A stretch of DNA of 64,000 bases, taken from NCBI GenBank assembly GCA_028688225.1, contig JAQTYQ010000004.1, positions 124,001-188,000 of the forward strand, written 5' to 3'. Numbering within the stretch: the stretch's first letter is position 1; each line of letters opens with the position of its first letter. The DNA comes from Opitutaceae bacterium. GTDB taxonomy: Bacteria > Verrucomicrobiota > Verrucomicrobiia > Opitutales > Opitutaceae. Position numbers and translations under genes: made by a program. This document shows, piece by piece, positions 50,344 through 59,620 of the stretch. The notes below the pieces were generated by a model. The model was not told the origin of the DNA and did not search any database. It saw only the letters and a list, made by a program, of their open reading frames with translations.

Positions 50344-52272
50344 ATGTCCCGCGAGTCCATGCCCTTGTTTCCGCCTCGCATCCTCCATCTGGAGGACAAT
50401 CCCGCCGACGCCGAATTAATCCACGCCTCGCTGGACCGGGAATGGCCCGGCTGCCGCGTCACGCGCGTGGAGACGCGGACTGATTTTCTCGGAGCCCTGC
50501 AGCAAATCGAGTACAATCTGATTCTGTCGGATTTTTCCATGCCCGGATTTGACGGCCTGTCGGCGCTGGCGCTCGCCCGCCAGTACCGGCCGGAAATGCC
50601 GTTCATTTTCCTCTCCGGCACCATCGGCGAGGATTACGCCGTCGAAGCGCTGAGGCACGGGGCAACCGACTACGTGCTCAAGGATCGCATGGGCCGGCTG
50701 GTGACCGCCATCCGCCGGGCCCTCGAGGAGATGGAGGAGCACCGGCGGCGGCGGACCGCCGAAGAGCGCCTGCGTGAGCAGGCCGAGCTGCTCGACAAGG
50801 CGCGGGACGCCATCTGTGTGACGGATCTGGAGGGCTGCCTCACCTACCTGAACCAGAGTGCCGAGCGCCTGCTCGGCTGGACGGCCGCCGAGGCCCACGG
50901 CCAGCCGCTGGCCAAACGGCTGAGCCGGCTGGCGGGCACCGGCCTCGCCGAAGCCCAGCGCGCCGTGCTGGCCGACGGATCCTGGGCGGGCGAGTTGCAC
51001 ATGGCCGCCCCGTCGGGCGGCACGCTCGTGGTCGACAGCCACTGGACCCTCGTGCGCGACGCGGAGGGCCGTCCGCAATCGATCCTGCTGATCAACACCG
51101 ACATCACCGAGCAGAAAAAGCTGGAGAACCAACTCCTGCGGGCGCAGCGCATGGAGAGTATCGGCACGCTCACCGGCGGCATCGCCCACGATCTCAACAA
51201 CGTCCTCGCGCCCATTCTCATGGCCGTGCAAATCCTGCAGAGGAGCGTGACCGACGCGCCGGGCAAGAAGCTGCTCGGAACCCTAGAGACCAGCGCCGAG
51301 CGTGGCGCGGCCCTCATTCGGCAGTTGATGACTTTTGCCCGCGGTTCCGAGGCCCGGCGGACGGAACTGCAGATCCGCACGGTGATCGGCGATGTGGAAA
51401 AACTCCTGCGCCAGACCCTGCCGCGCTCCATCGAGCTGCAGGTGCGCTACACGGCCGAGCCCTGGCTCATCAGCGGCGACGCCTCCCAGTTGGGCCAGGT
51501 GCTCATGAATCTGGCCGTCAACGCCCGGGACGCCATGCCGGAGGGCGGACGCATCGAGATCATCACCGACAATGCCATCCTGGACGAGGTTCGCGCCCGC
51601 CTGCTTCCGGAATGCCGGCCTGGTCCCTACCTGCATATCACGGTCGCCGACACCGGCACCGGCATCCCGCCCGAAATCATCGAGAAGATCTTTGACCCTT
51701 TCTTCACCACCAAGGAGCCCGGCAAAGGCACGGGCCTCGGGCTGTCCACGGTGCGGGGAATCCTCAAGGGTCATGACGGGGCCCTGCACGTTGAAAGCGA
51801 AGTCGGCCGCGGCACGGCTTTCCACATCTACCTGCCGGCATTGCCGGGGTCACAGGAGCCGCCGGCCACGGCCGCCCGCCCGGCGCCGGACCGCGGGCAC
51901 GGCGAGGGTATTCTGGTGATCGATGACGATGATGCTGTGCGCGAGGTGATGTGCTCGGCGCTGAAAACCTTTGGCTACAAAGTGCGCTCCGCGGCGGATG
52001 GTCAAACCGGCGTGAACGAATACCGCGGTCACGCCGGGGAGATTGATCTGGTGTTGACCGATATGATGATGCCCGGTCTGGCCGGAGTGGAGGTCATCAA
52101 GACGCTGCGGGACATCAGCCCCACGGTCCGGATCATCGCCATGAGCGGGCTGATGGAGGCTGCCGCGCTCAAGGAGGAGAAGGCGAGTTTCGGCCGGCTG
52201 GAAGTACTCCCAAAGCCGCTCAGCATCGAGTTGCTGCTGACCACCGTCCGCCGGCTGCTGACGATGCCTTAA
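50344..52272 (+). CDS. Hybrid histidine kinase (REC-PAS-HisKA-HATPase-REC)
   Basis: A 642-residue soluble protein. An N-terminal receiver ([26 protein letters not shown]) is followed by a PAS domain, HisKA with [15 protein letters not shown], an HATPase ([27 protein letters not shown]) and a C-terminal receiver ([12 protein letters not shown]). The lack of membrane segments means input comes through the first receiver or PAS. It follows the Rcp1-like gene by 29 bases, so the three genes likely form one phosphorelay. Confidence 0.9.
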   Translation: MSRESMPLFPPRILHLEDNPADAELIHASLDREWPGCRVTRVETRTDFLGALQQIEYNLILSDFSMPGFDGLSALALARQYRPEMPFIFLSGTIGEDYAVEALRHGATDYVLKDRMGRLVTAIRRALEEMEEHRRRRTAEERLREQAELLDKARDAICVTDLEGCLTYLNQSAERLLGWTAAEAHGQPLAKRLSRLAGTGLAEAQRAVLADGSWAGELHMAAPSGGTLVVDSHWTLVRDAEGRPQSILLINTDITEQKKLENQLLRAQRMESIGTLTGGIAHDLNNVLAPILMAVQILQRSVTDAPGKKLLGTLETSAERGAALIRQLMTFARGSEARRTELQIRTVIGDVEKLLRQTLPRSIELQVRYTAEPWLISGDASQLGQVLMNLAVNARDAMPEGGRIEIITDNAILDEVRARLLPECRPGPYLHITVADTGTGIPPEIIEKIFDPFFTTKEPGKGTGLGLSTVRGILKGHDGALHVESEVGRGTAFHIYLPALPGSQEPPATAARPAPDRGHGEGILVIDDDDAVREVMCSALKTFGYKVRSAADGQTGVNEYRGHAGEIDLVLTDMMMPGLAGVEVIKTLRDISPTVRIIAMSGLMEAAALKEEKASFGRLEVLPKPLSIELLLTTVRRLLTMP

Positions 52273-53426
52273 CGCCCGGCCAGCGCACGTTGCATCCGGG
52301 CGAGCGCCTCGGCCAGCGTGGCGCGCGGGCAGCCGAAGTTGAGGCGGAGGTAGGTGCCCGGCCGGGCGCCGAAGTGGCGGCCGTCGGACAGGCCGACACC
52401 GTGATTTTCGAAGTGGGTGACGGGATCCTTCAGGCCGAGGGCTTCAACATTGAACCAGGCGAGATAAGTCGCCTCGACCGGCGCCTCGATCCGCATGCCG
52501 GGCAGGGCGCGGGCCGTGTCGTCGAGCAGGAAGTCGCGGTTGCCGCACAGGTAGTCCAGGAGGGCCCGGCGCCAGGGTTCGCCATGGCGATAGGCGGCCT
52601 CGCAGGCCGCATAGCCCAGGCAGTTGACCTCGGCGACAATGCCGGCGGCGGCGCGGATGAACTGGGCGCGCAGGCTTGCATCGGGGATGATCGCGAGGGA
52701 GGTGCCGAAGCCGGGCAGGTTGTAGGTCTTGCTTGGCGCGATGAACGTGATGGTGCGCCGGGCAATCTCGCCGCCGAGCGTGCCCGTCGGCACGTGCGGC
52801 AGGTCGTCGAGGATGAGGTCGCAATGAATCTCGTCGGAGCAAAGGAGGAGCCGGTGTCGGAGGCAGAACTCGGCGAGGCGCCCGAGTTCGTCGCGGCGGA
52901 AGACCCGCGCAACGGGATTGTGCGGATTGCACAGGAAAAAAAGCCGGGTCTGCGGCGTGACGGCCCGCTCCAGCGCGTCCCAGTCGATCTCCCAGCGATG
53001 GGCGGCGGAGTCGAGGGCCAGCGGCGCCGTGATGACCTGCCGGTCCTGGTGCGCGGGCGCGGTCATGAACGGCGGGTAGACCGGGGTGTTGCACAGCACG
53101 GCCTCGCCGGCCCGGGTGAACGCGCGCGCCGCGACGTTCAGGCCGACCACCAGCCCGGGCAGCCACACGAGCCAGGAGGGCTCGATGATCCAGCCGTGGC
53201 GCGCCTCCAGGGCCTCGACCACGGCCTCGACGGTGGCTTTCACTGGCCGCGCATAGCCGAACACGCCGTGGTCGACACGGGCGTGCAGGGCCGCGATGAC
53301 CTCGGGCGGGGAGCGGAAATCCATGTCGGCCACCCACAGCGGCAGGACGTCACGCCCGGCGTACTTCTGCCATTTCTGCGAGTCGGTTTCGCGGCGGTCG
53401 ATCGGCGTGTCAAAATCGTAGGTCAT
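52269..53426 (-). CDS. patB: PLP-dependent C-S lyase/aminotransferase (PatB/MalY-like)
   Basis: A 385-residue fold-type I PLP enzyme. DFDTPIDRRETDSQKWQKY opens the PatB/MalY family. LPLWVADMDFRSPPEV, NPHNPVARVF and the Schiff-base Lys in APSKTYNLPGF follow. Members cleave cystathionine or cysteine. Start at 53426 fits the family; the longer frame does not. It converges with the hybrid kinase, overlapping its stop by four bases. Confidence 0.88.
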   Translation of the reverse strand: MTYDFDTPIDRRETDSQKWQKYAGRDVLPLWVADMDFRSPPEVIAALHARVDHGVFGYARPVKATVEAVVEALEARHGWIIEPSWLVWLPGLVVGLNVAARAFTRAGEAVLCNTPVYPPFMTAPAHQDRQVITAPLALDSAAHRWEIDWDALERAVTPQTRLFFLCNPHNPVARVFRRDELGRLAEFCLRHRLLLCSDEIHCDLILDDLPHVPTGTLGGEIARRTITFIAPSKTYNLPGFGTSLAIIPDASLRAQFIRAAAGIVAEVNCLGYAACEAAYRHGEPWRRALLDYLCGNRDFLLDDTARALPGMRIEAPVEATYLAWFNVEALGLKDPVTHFENHGVGLSDGRHFGARPGTYLRLNFGCPRATLAEALARMQRALAGR

Positions 53427-53687
53427 GTACGGGCGGGCCGAAAACGTAAGCACAGTTCTTTGCAGAAGGACACGGATTTTTATCTCTGACGCGGATGGCG
53501 CCTCGCGACGATTTTTCCCGGCCGACGGCACAGGCTAGGCAAACCTGACCCGCCTCCGGAACCGGGCGGAAAACTAAGTTCCGGAGCCATCGCCACTTGC
53601 CACACCGGTCCGTCCGGCACCGCACCAGCTACCAAAGGCACAGTTCGACACTCAATCACATCACCAACGCTCAAGGAGGAAACCAGT

Positions 53688-54149
53688 ATGCGCAGTATCA
53701 TTCATTACACCAACCCTCGCCGCACCAGCCTGCTGCCGTCGTTCGGCTTTGCCACCCGCAGCCCGTGGACGGGCCTCGAGGGTGAAATCGACCGGCTCTT
53801 CGGAGCCGCGCTGTCCGACTTCATGACGCCGGTCTTTGCCAACCGCTTTCCGGTCGACCTCTATGAGGACAAGGACAACACCTATGTCCGGGCCGAACTG
53901 CCGGGCGTGAACCGCGACGACATCAACGTCGAAATGGCCGACGGCTATCTGACCATCAGCGCCAGCCGCAAGAACCAGGCTGCTGACGGCAAGGACGAGC
54001 AGGCTTTTTCGCTCAGCCGCTCGGTGAGCATCCCCGAGGACGTGCATGCCGACAAGGTGAGCGCGGCCTACGAGAACGGTGTTCTCACCGTCACGCTGCC
54101 GAAGAAGGAGGAGGCCAAGCCGAGGAAGATCAGCGTTGCGGTGAAATGA
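53688..54149 (+). CDS. Hsp20 small heat-shock protein
   Basis: A 153-residue alpha-crystallin-domain chaperone. VDLYEDKDNTYVRAELPGV starts the domain and GVLTVTLPKKEEAKPRKI ends it with the dimer-binding LxVxLPK and IxV-like tail. AAGGAGG lies just before the start. It holds unfolding proteins for refolding. A second Hsp20 gene follows 57 bases later, probably cotranscribed. Confidence 0.93.
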   Translation: MRSIIHYTNPRRTSLLPSFGFATRSPWTGLEGEIDRLFGAALSDFMTPVFANRFPVDLYEDKDNTYVRAELPGVNRDDINVEMADGYLTISASRKNQAADGKDEQAFSLSRSVSIPEDVHADKVSAAYENGVLTVTLPKKEEAKPRKISVAVK

Positions 54150-54206
54150 TCACCACCGGCTGCGATCCGAAACCAAACTTCAACAACGAAGCAGGAGGTT
54201 TTTGCC

Positions 54207-54611
54207 ATGTCATTGATTCAAGATCTGGTTCCAGCATTCACCCGTTCGCTCTCCCGCCGGCACGAAGGTGCCGCGCGCGATCCGGAGCCGACGGTCAAAC
54301 CCTTGCATGAAGTGAAAGAGACGGACGAGGCGTGGGGCTTGCAGGTTTACCTGCCGGGCGTCGCCAAGGACGGGCTCGAATTCACCGCCGAGGAGGGCCT
54401 GATCACCATCTGCGGCCGCCGCGGTTGGAAGGCACCCGACGGCTGGACGGTGCTCTACCGGGAGTCCGTGGAGGCGCCCTACGAGCTGGTCCTGCAGCAC
54501 GACAACACCATCGACGTGGAGAAGATTCATGCCGAGCTGAAGGATGGTGTGCTGCGGGTCTCGCTGCCGAAGGCGGAGGCGGTCAAGCCGCGCAAGATCA
54601 CGGTGAACTGA
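54207..54611 (+). CDS. Second Hsp20 small heat-shock protein
   Basis: A 134-residue alpha-crystallin protein (GLQVYLPGVAKDGLEFTAEE, GVLRVSLPKAEAVKPRKITV) with AGGAGG ahead of the ATG. It is shorter and diverged from its neighbour (short N-terminal arm), so the two may form mixed oligomers. Confidence 0.9.
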   Translation: MSLIQDLVPAFTRSLSRRHEGAARDPEPTVKPLHEVKETDEAWGLQVYLPGVAKDGLEFTAEEGLITICGRRGWKAPDGWTVLYRESVEAPYELVLQHDNTIDVEKIHAELKDGVLRVSLPKAEAVKPRKITVN

Positions 54612-54639
54612 GACCATTTTATTGATGCTCGCAAAATAG

Positions 54640-54870
54640 CCTGACGGGTGGGGACGGACCGCTGGGCCGGCCGTGTTTCTCGGCGTGCCAGCGGTCGCGC
54701 CCTACCTCCAGACGTCAGTCTGATACGCAAACCCCCTTAACCTGGAGGACCGGCGTTCGCCCCGGTCAAGGAAGGCCGCGAGGCCGTCCCCTCCAGTAAA
54801 TTTGAAATTGCAGGGCGTGGGCCGCCGGACCCCGCCATCCGCAAAAAACGGCGGCATTCGGCGATGCCGC
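54640..54870. repeat. Repeat-rich intergenic region
   Basis: At 54650-54718 GGGACGGACCGC and CAGCGGTCGCGCCCTACCT recur as in 34498-34562 but in reversed order. Further on are GGCCGCCGGACCCCGCCATCCGC and CGGCGGCATTCGGCGATGCCGCC palindromes. No gene is seen between the Hsp20 pair and the FKBP gene. Confidence 0.6.
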
Positions 54871-54911
54871 CCTACAATCGTTGGATCAGGTATGGCCCGC
54901 CGCTGAGATAT

Positions 54912-55469
54912 TTATCGGAAATCGAGCAGCTCGATGTCGAAGACGAGCGACGCCTTCGGCGGGATGACCGGCGGTCGGCCGCGCGCGCCGTAGGCCAGCC
55001 ACCAGGGGATGATGACCGTGCGTTTCTCGCCTTTCTTCATGTCGAGAACAGTCGCGTCCCAGCCGGCGATCACCTGACCGACACCCACCTGGAAGGTGAA
55101 CGGCTCCTTGCGGTCATAACTGCTGTCAAACTTGGCGCCGTCGCGCAACAGGCGGCCCTCGTACTGGACGGTCGCCTCCTGCCCGCGCTGCGGCTTCGCG
55201 TCGCCCGTACCCGGTGTCCGGATGAGGTAGCGGAGACCCGATGCCGTCACACTGGCGGTGTTGTATTTCGTGTCGATGACCGCGGCTTCCTCCGTGCTGA
55301 GCTGGGGCGTTTTCGGCGTGTCCATCACCTCGCGCATGTACTTGTTGGCGGGTTCGCCGGGCTGCTGGCGGGTGAACAGGCCCGAACGCGCGACAAATGC
55401 GATGGCAACCAGGATGGCGGCCAGGAGGAGGAAGATGTAGAGGGTGCGCATGACGGAAGACTTGACCAT
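54912..55469 (-). CDS. Membrane-anchored FKBP-type peptidyl-prolyl isomerase
   Basis: A 185-residue protein with an N-terminal anchor (TLYIFLLLAAILVAIAFVA) and one FKBP domain (GQEATVQYEGRLLRDGAKFD, VIAGWDATVLDMKKGEKR, WWLAYGARGRPPVIPP). It catalyses proline isomerisation on the periplasmic side. A start at 55451 is equally reasonable. Confidence 0.87.
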   Translation of the reverse strand: MVKSSVMRTLYIFLLLAAILVAIAFVARSGLFTRQQPGEPANKYMREVMDTPKTPQLSTEEAAVIDTKYNTASVTASGLRYLIRTPGTGDAKPQRGQEATVQYEGRLLRDGAKFDSSYDRKEPFTFQVGVGQVIAGWDATVLDMKKGEKRTVIIPWWLAYGARGRPPVIPPKASLVFDIELLDFR

Positions 55470-55514
55470 GAACCGGTGCGAATAAACCCGAAAACGCGGT
55501 TCCGGCCCGGATTT

Positions 55515-55796
55515 TCAGATTCCCAGCCGCCGTTCCACCTCGGATCGCCCCAGCCCGTCGATCCGCACGATCTTTTGGCGCGACTTGTCGCCGTGCAGGA
55601 GCGTGACCGCGCGCGGAGGCAGGCCGAGCCGGTCTGCGAGGAACTCTGTCAGCGCGGCGTTGGCACGACCCTCGAGGGCCGGCGCGTGAAGCTTCACCTT
55701 GAGCGCACCGCCCAGCCAGCCGACAATCTCATCCCGCGGCGCGCGCGGGATGACCTTGAGGGCGAGGGTGCAGACGGGAGGCACTGGATTGGCCAC
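55515..55796 (-). CDS. DUF167 (YggU-family) protein
   Basis: About 93 residues from a GTG start. ALKVIPRAPRDEIVGWLGG, VKLHAPALEGRANAALTEFLA and GDKSRQKIVRIDG make the DUF167 assignment clear. Function is unknown. The frame extends to 55883 but that part is repeat sequence, so the GTG is preferred. Confidence 0.82.
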   Translation of the reverse strand: MANPVPPVCTLALKVIPRAPRDEIVGWLGGALKVKLHAPALEGRANAALTEFLADRLGLPPRAVTLLHGDKSRQKIVRIDGLGRSEVERRLGI

Positions 55797-55812
55797 AGAA
55801 CAGATTGATTCT

Positions 55813-55868
55813 GTAGGAAGCGTGCTTGCACGCGAATTCGGATTATCATCCGCAAGCGGACTTCCTAC
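55813..55868. repeat. Palindromic REP-like repeat
   Basis: GTAGGAAG and CTTCCTAC flank GCGTGCTTGCACGC and ATCCGCAAGCGGA. The flanks resemble the outer arms of the element at 23535. It sits just upstream of the DUF167 start. Confidence 0.6.
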
Positions 55869-55919
55869 GACTCCAAATCCCAAACTCTAAATTCCAAACT
55901 CAAAGCCCTGACTGCCCGC

Positions 55920-57467
55920 TCAGCGTTCGAGCGCCTCAGCCAGGGCGGCGATGAGGTCCTCGACCGGCTCGGCTCCGACTGAAAGGCGCAGCAGGTCGGG
56001 ATCGATGCCGCTGGCGGCCAGCTCGGCCCGGCCGGCGGCGGTTTTCACGAGGTCGTAATGCGCGATGTAGATGAAAGGCGAGAGCAGCGAGTTTTTCATG
56101 CCGAAGCTGGGTCCCTTCGGCAGCCGCACCGCGTCGTAGAATGGCGCCAGCGGCGTCTTCAGCGTGAAGCTGAGCATGCCGCCCACGGCATCGGGCGCGC
56201 AGGCGATCCGCAGGTAGTTGGCCTGCGACTCGGCGGAGAGCGGCCAGTACACCTTCTTCACCTTGGGGTGCGATTCGAGGAAGGCGGCTACTTTGGGCGT
56301 GGCACCGTTGAGCTCGCTCATGAAGGTTTCGTAACCTCCGATTTCGGCCGCCAGCCGGGCCAGGTCGCGCGGATAAACCGGTTCCAGTTTCCGCGCAATG
56401 CCCCGGCGGAGCACGCCGGCGTCGGGCGCGGTGGGGTTTACCGCCACCAGGCCGGCCATGACGTCGCCTTCACAGGCGGCGAACTTCGTGAGGCTGTTGA
56501 CCACCACGTCGGCGTGGGCCAGCACGTCGACACAGAAGAGCGAGGCGATGCTGGGATCGAGGACAAGCTTCACGCCGTGGCGGCGGGCAAGCGCGGCGAG
56601 CGCGGGCACGTCGGGCGTCTGGATCAACGGGTTGGTCGGGGCCTCGGCGAAGATGCCGGCGATGCGGTCGCCTTTCTCTGCAAACAGCCGTTCGAGCGCC
56701 GCCTGGTCAAACACGTCGGGCAGGTGGACGTAATCGCGGACCGGATCGGGAACAAACCGCTTGAGGATGGAAATGGTGTCGCGGTAGAGCCAGCCGAGCT
56801 GCACCCAGATGGTGCGGCCGCGGGCCGCCTGCAGCTCGCTCACCGCCCGGAAGGCGGCATAAATCGCGTTCATGCCGCTGCAGGCCGGGAACAGGTCGGC
56901 ATCGCCCGCGGCGGGCAGCGCCCGGCGCAGCACGCGCTTGATCTCGGCGAGCGCGTCGCCGGCAAACAATGCCTCCGGCTCGCCGGCCGCCAGCCGGCCC
57001 CGCCGCACCAGGGTGTCCTCGGCTTCGCGTGAACCCAGGAACATGCCGGTATTCTGCAGAAAGGCTTTGGCCTCGGTGTACAGCTCGGAGTTTTCCGGAT
57101 GGTTGACGCCGTGTAGGCCAGCCGGCTCCGAGCCGGACGGGGGATCGCCGGCAAAGATGGTGATTTGCGCTCCCCGGCCCGGTGGCGTTCCGGCTAGGTG
57201 GGCGGCCAGTTCCGCCGCGCTGCGCGCCGAGGCGGTGAGCCACAGGGTCCGGCCGGTGAGACCATGCCGGCGTGCAAGGTCCTGGGTCAGCTGCCGCAGA
57301 CATGGGTGGAGCACGAATCGCGGGTAACCCGAGACGATCCGCCCGACGGTGGCGGGGACCTTCTCCTCGTAGCCGATCAGGTCGCGCATCGTGGGCAGGC
57401 TGACCGATACGGCATGCAGGCGGTCGGGGATGCGGCGGCCGAGCGGCAGATGGTGAAAGACGGACAT
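55920..57467 (-). CDS. Cys/Met-metabolism PLP enzyme (cystathionine gamma-synthase-like)
   Basis: A 515-residue protein. The C-terminal ~380 residues match the Cys/Met metabolism PLP family (AEAPTNPLIQTPDVPALAAL, LVLDPSIASLFCVDVLAHAD). The likely PLP Lys is in NSLTKFAACEGDVMAG, and LRLSVGAEPVEDLIAAL ends the protein as in MetB. An N-terminal extension of ~120 residues is atypical for bacterial MetB (about 380-400) but resembles long fungal-type forms. It may use an O-acyl-homoserine made by MetX, but substrate is not shown. Confidence 0.8.
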   Translation of the reverse strand: MSVFHHLPLGRRIPDRLHAVSVSLPTMRDLIGYEEKVPATVGRIVSGYPRFVLHPCLRQLTQDLARRHGLTGRTLWLTASARSAAELAAHLAGTPPGRGAQITIFAGDPPSGSEPAGLHGVNHPENSELYTEAKAFLQNTGMFLGSREAEDTLVRRGRLAAGEPEALFAGDALAEIKRVLRRALPAAGDADLFPACSGMNAIYAAFRAVSELQAARGRTIWVQLGWLYRDTISILKRFVPDPVRDYVHLPDVFDQAALERLFAEKGDRIAGIFAEAPTNPLIQTPDVPALAALARRHGVKLVLDPSIASLFCVDVLAHADVVVNSLTKFAACEGDVMAGLVAVNPTAPDAGVLRRGIARKLEPVYPRDLARLAAEIGGYETFMSELNGATPKVAAFLESHPKVKKVYWPLSAESQANYLRIACAPDAVGGMLSFTLKTPLAPFYDAVRLPKGPSFGMKNSLLSPFIYIAHYDLVKTAAGRAELAASGIDPDLLRLSVGAEPVEDLIAALAEALER

Positions 57468-57743
57468 GTGCGTGGCGAGGCGTTATCTCAGGCCATGGAG
57501 GTGGCGCGAACGTTCCGGGTGTCTGTGGCCTCGGCTGGAAGCTGCTGCGAACGTCTCGCCAAGGTGTCCGCTTCGCGGACCTTTCGTTGGGAGATCTGGC
57601 ACGTTCGGCTTTGGAACAAGCATGGAGTGAGCACTGAACCTGATGGCATCGGGTCTTGCGAATCAAGAATTCCGATCTGGTGCACCGTATGGACACCATG
57701 CTTCTGTGCAATCTCGGGTTGAAACCATGACACAAAAAGCTGA
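57468..57743. other. Non-coding stretch between metB-like and xth
   Basis: About 280 bases holding the divergent promoters of the two flanking genes. I see no convincing reading frame and only short imperfect dyads (for example around 57690-57706). Confidence 0.4.
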
Positions 57744-57784
57744 TAGGAATTCGGCGGATCCGGGAGGGATCCGCCGAATTCCTA
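57744..57784. repeat. Perfect 18-bp inverted repeat just before xth
   Basis: Two perfect 18-base arms (TAGGAATTCGGCGGATCC and its complement) around GGGAG end five bases before the xth start codon. If transcribed it would bury the ribosome-binding site in a very stable hairpin. No U-run follows, so it is not a usual terminator. Confidence 0.9.
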
Positions 57785-57789
57785 AGCGC

Positions 57790-58548
57790 ATGAAACTCAT
57801 CTCGTGGAACGTCAACGGTGTCCGGTCGGTGTTGAAGAAGGGCCTGCTCGAGGTCATGGCGGCGGCGAAGGCCGACGTCTTCTGCCTGCAGGAGACCAAA
57901 TGCCAGCCCGGCGACGTGCAGCATGTCGCGTGGCCGAAGGGCGCCGAACCGGTGTGGAACTCGGCGCAGAAAAAAGGCTATGCGGGCACGGCGATGTTTT
58001 GCCGCCAGGCGCCGCTCCAGGTCACCTGCGGAATCGGCGCGGCCGAGCACGACACCGAGGGCCGCGTGATCACCGCCGAGTTTCCCGACTGGTGGCTGGT
58101 GACCGTCTACACACCCAATTCGCAGCGCGGCCTGACGCGGCTCGACTACCGGGTCAAGGAATGGGATCCCGCTTTTCTCCAGCACCTCAAGAAGCTGGAG
58201 AAGAAAAAACCGGTGATCTTCTGCGGCGACCTCAACGTGGCGCACACCGAGATCGACCTGACCAATCCCAAGACGAACCGGCGCAACGCCGGCTTCACCG
58301 ACGAGGAGCGGCAGAGCTTCAGCGGGCTGCTGGCGGCGGGCTTCATCGACACGTTCCGTGAATTCGAGAAGGGTCCGGGGCACTACACGTGGTGGAGCCA
58401 GATGGCCAACTGCCGCGCCCGGAACATCGGGTGGCGCGTCGATTACTTCGTCATCTCGGCGGCGCTGCGCCCGCGGCTGAAGCGGGCCTGGATCTCGCCC
58501 GAGATCCTGGGCAGCGACCACTGCCCGGTGGGAATCGAGATCGAATGA
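57790..58548 (+). CDS. xth: Exodeoxyribonuclease III
   Basis: A 252-residue AP endonuclease/exonuclease III. WNVNGVRSVLKKG, LQETKCQPGDVQ, GDLNVAHTEIDL and GSDHCPVGIEIE carry the metal-binding Glu, Asp, Asn and catalytic His. It nicks DNA at abasic sites. The start at 57790 begins the fold exactly; upstream frame is the hairpin repeat. Confidence 0.93.
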   Translation: MKLISWNVNGVRSVLKKGLLEVMAAAKADVFCLQETKCQPGDVQHVAWPKGAEPVWNSAQKKGYAGTAMFCRQAPLQVTCGIGAAEHDTEGRVITAEFPDWWLVTVYTPNSQRGLTRLDYRVKEWDPAFLQHLKKLEKKKPVIFCGDLNVAHTEIDLTNPKTNRRNAGFTDEERQSFSGLLAAGFIDTFREFEKGPGHYTWWSQMANCRARNIGWRVDYFVISAALRPRLKRAWISPEILGSDHCPVGIEIE

Positions 58549-58721
58549 GATATTATTGGCAAGTATCTTGAGTTGAAACACTAAGGAACGATCGCACGGC
58601 CGAGATTCACGCTTGCAATTTCACCACATCGCGCCGATGTTTCACCCAGATCGCCCTGCTTGACCGAATGCTGACGCCTGTCGTCAGAGACTGATGTAGG
58701 TCCAAGTGGGGCGTTCGCTTT

Positions 58722-59565
58722 TTATGGCTTTCGCAGCGAGGCGTCATAGGCGTGCTGGCGAGGGACAAAGCGCCAGTGCAAATAAGGGTCCGACCATAGC
58801 CCTCCGGGATGGGCGCTTAAGCCAGTGGTCACTCCAATATTGAAGGCGCGTTTGCCCGTCACACGTTTGATCTCGCCCAAGATGAATTTGTAGAGGCGTT
58901 CTTTCGCCAGGGTGCGCTTACCCCGCATCCCGGTGCCGGGCTGGAGCGCAAGATGTTTGTTGTTCAAGCGGAAGCTCATCGAACCCAGCACGACATCGAG
59001 ACATTGCATGAGGATATGGTCGTGAGAGCGGACTTCCGTAATATCCTGTGGTTCGAGAATCAGGCCGGTGGCACGAACGAACTGGTCGCTGGTCAGGCCC
59101 CCGACGAAGCCGCGAAACTTGGCCACTTTCTCCCGCGTATCGGCCATTTCGTCGAAATAGATGCGCAACCGCGGCGGATGAGTATGTGGCGGGAGATGGC
59201 GCAAGCCGAAGCCGTGCTTCAGGAACTGGTAGTAGAGGATGTAGTAAGACTCAGCCTGATGCGCGGGCGTGAGCCCGAGCGGGACGTGGACATTTTGCGT
59301 GAACATGATCCGGACGAACACATGTCCGGCGGCGACTTCATCGAAGAAAGCGCGGATCATTTTTTCGTAACGATCGACAATCTTGAGATCAGTTTTCTCC
59401 CACTTCACTGGTCAGGCCAAGCGCTTTTCGCTTGGCAAGCAGGGCACTGTTGACCGGGTTTAGGTGCCGTGCTCCGACGCGCACGCCGCCATAGAAATTG
59501 GAGAAAAACGGCCCGCGCCGGTCCGACTCATCACAGAAAAGAATATACTCGGTTTCAGCCTCCAT
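58722..59565 (-). pseudogene. Frameshifted DUF3800 gene
   Basis: From ATG 59565 the frame gives EYILFCDESDRRGPFFSNFY, the metal-binding DES start of DUF3800 proteins. It continues to TSEV at about 59403. The continuing homologous part (KWEKTDLKIVDRYEKMIRAF through HDHILMQCLDVVLG to the stop at 58722) is in another frame. The junction AGTGAAGTGGGAG lacks one GAAGT unit; adding it restores SEVKWEK. So a 5-base contraction broke the gene. DUF3800 proteins are RNase H-like and common in defence loci. Confidence 0.7.
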
Positions 59566-59620
59566 CGATGCGCAGCATCTCGTCAGAGGTGTTTTCCGAG
59601 TGCGAGCTCAATTCGTTGTT

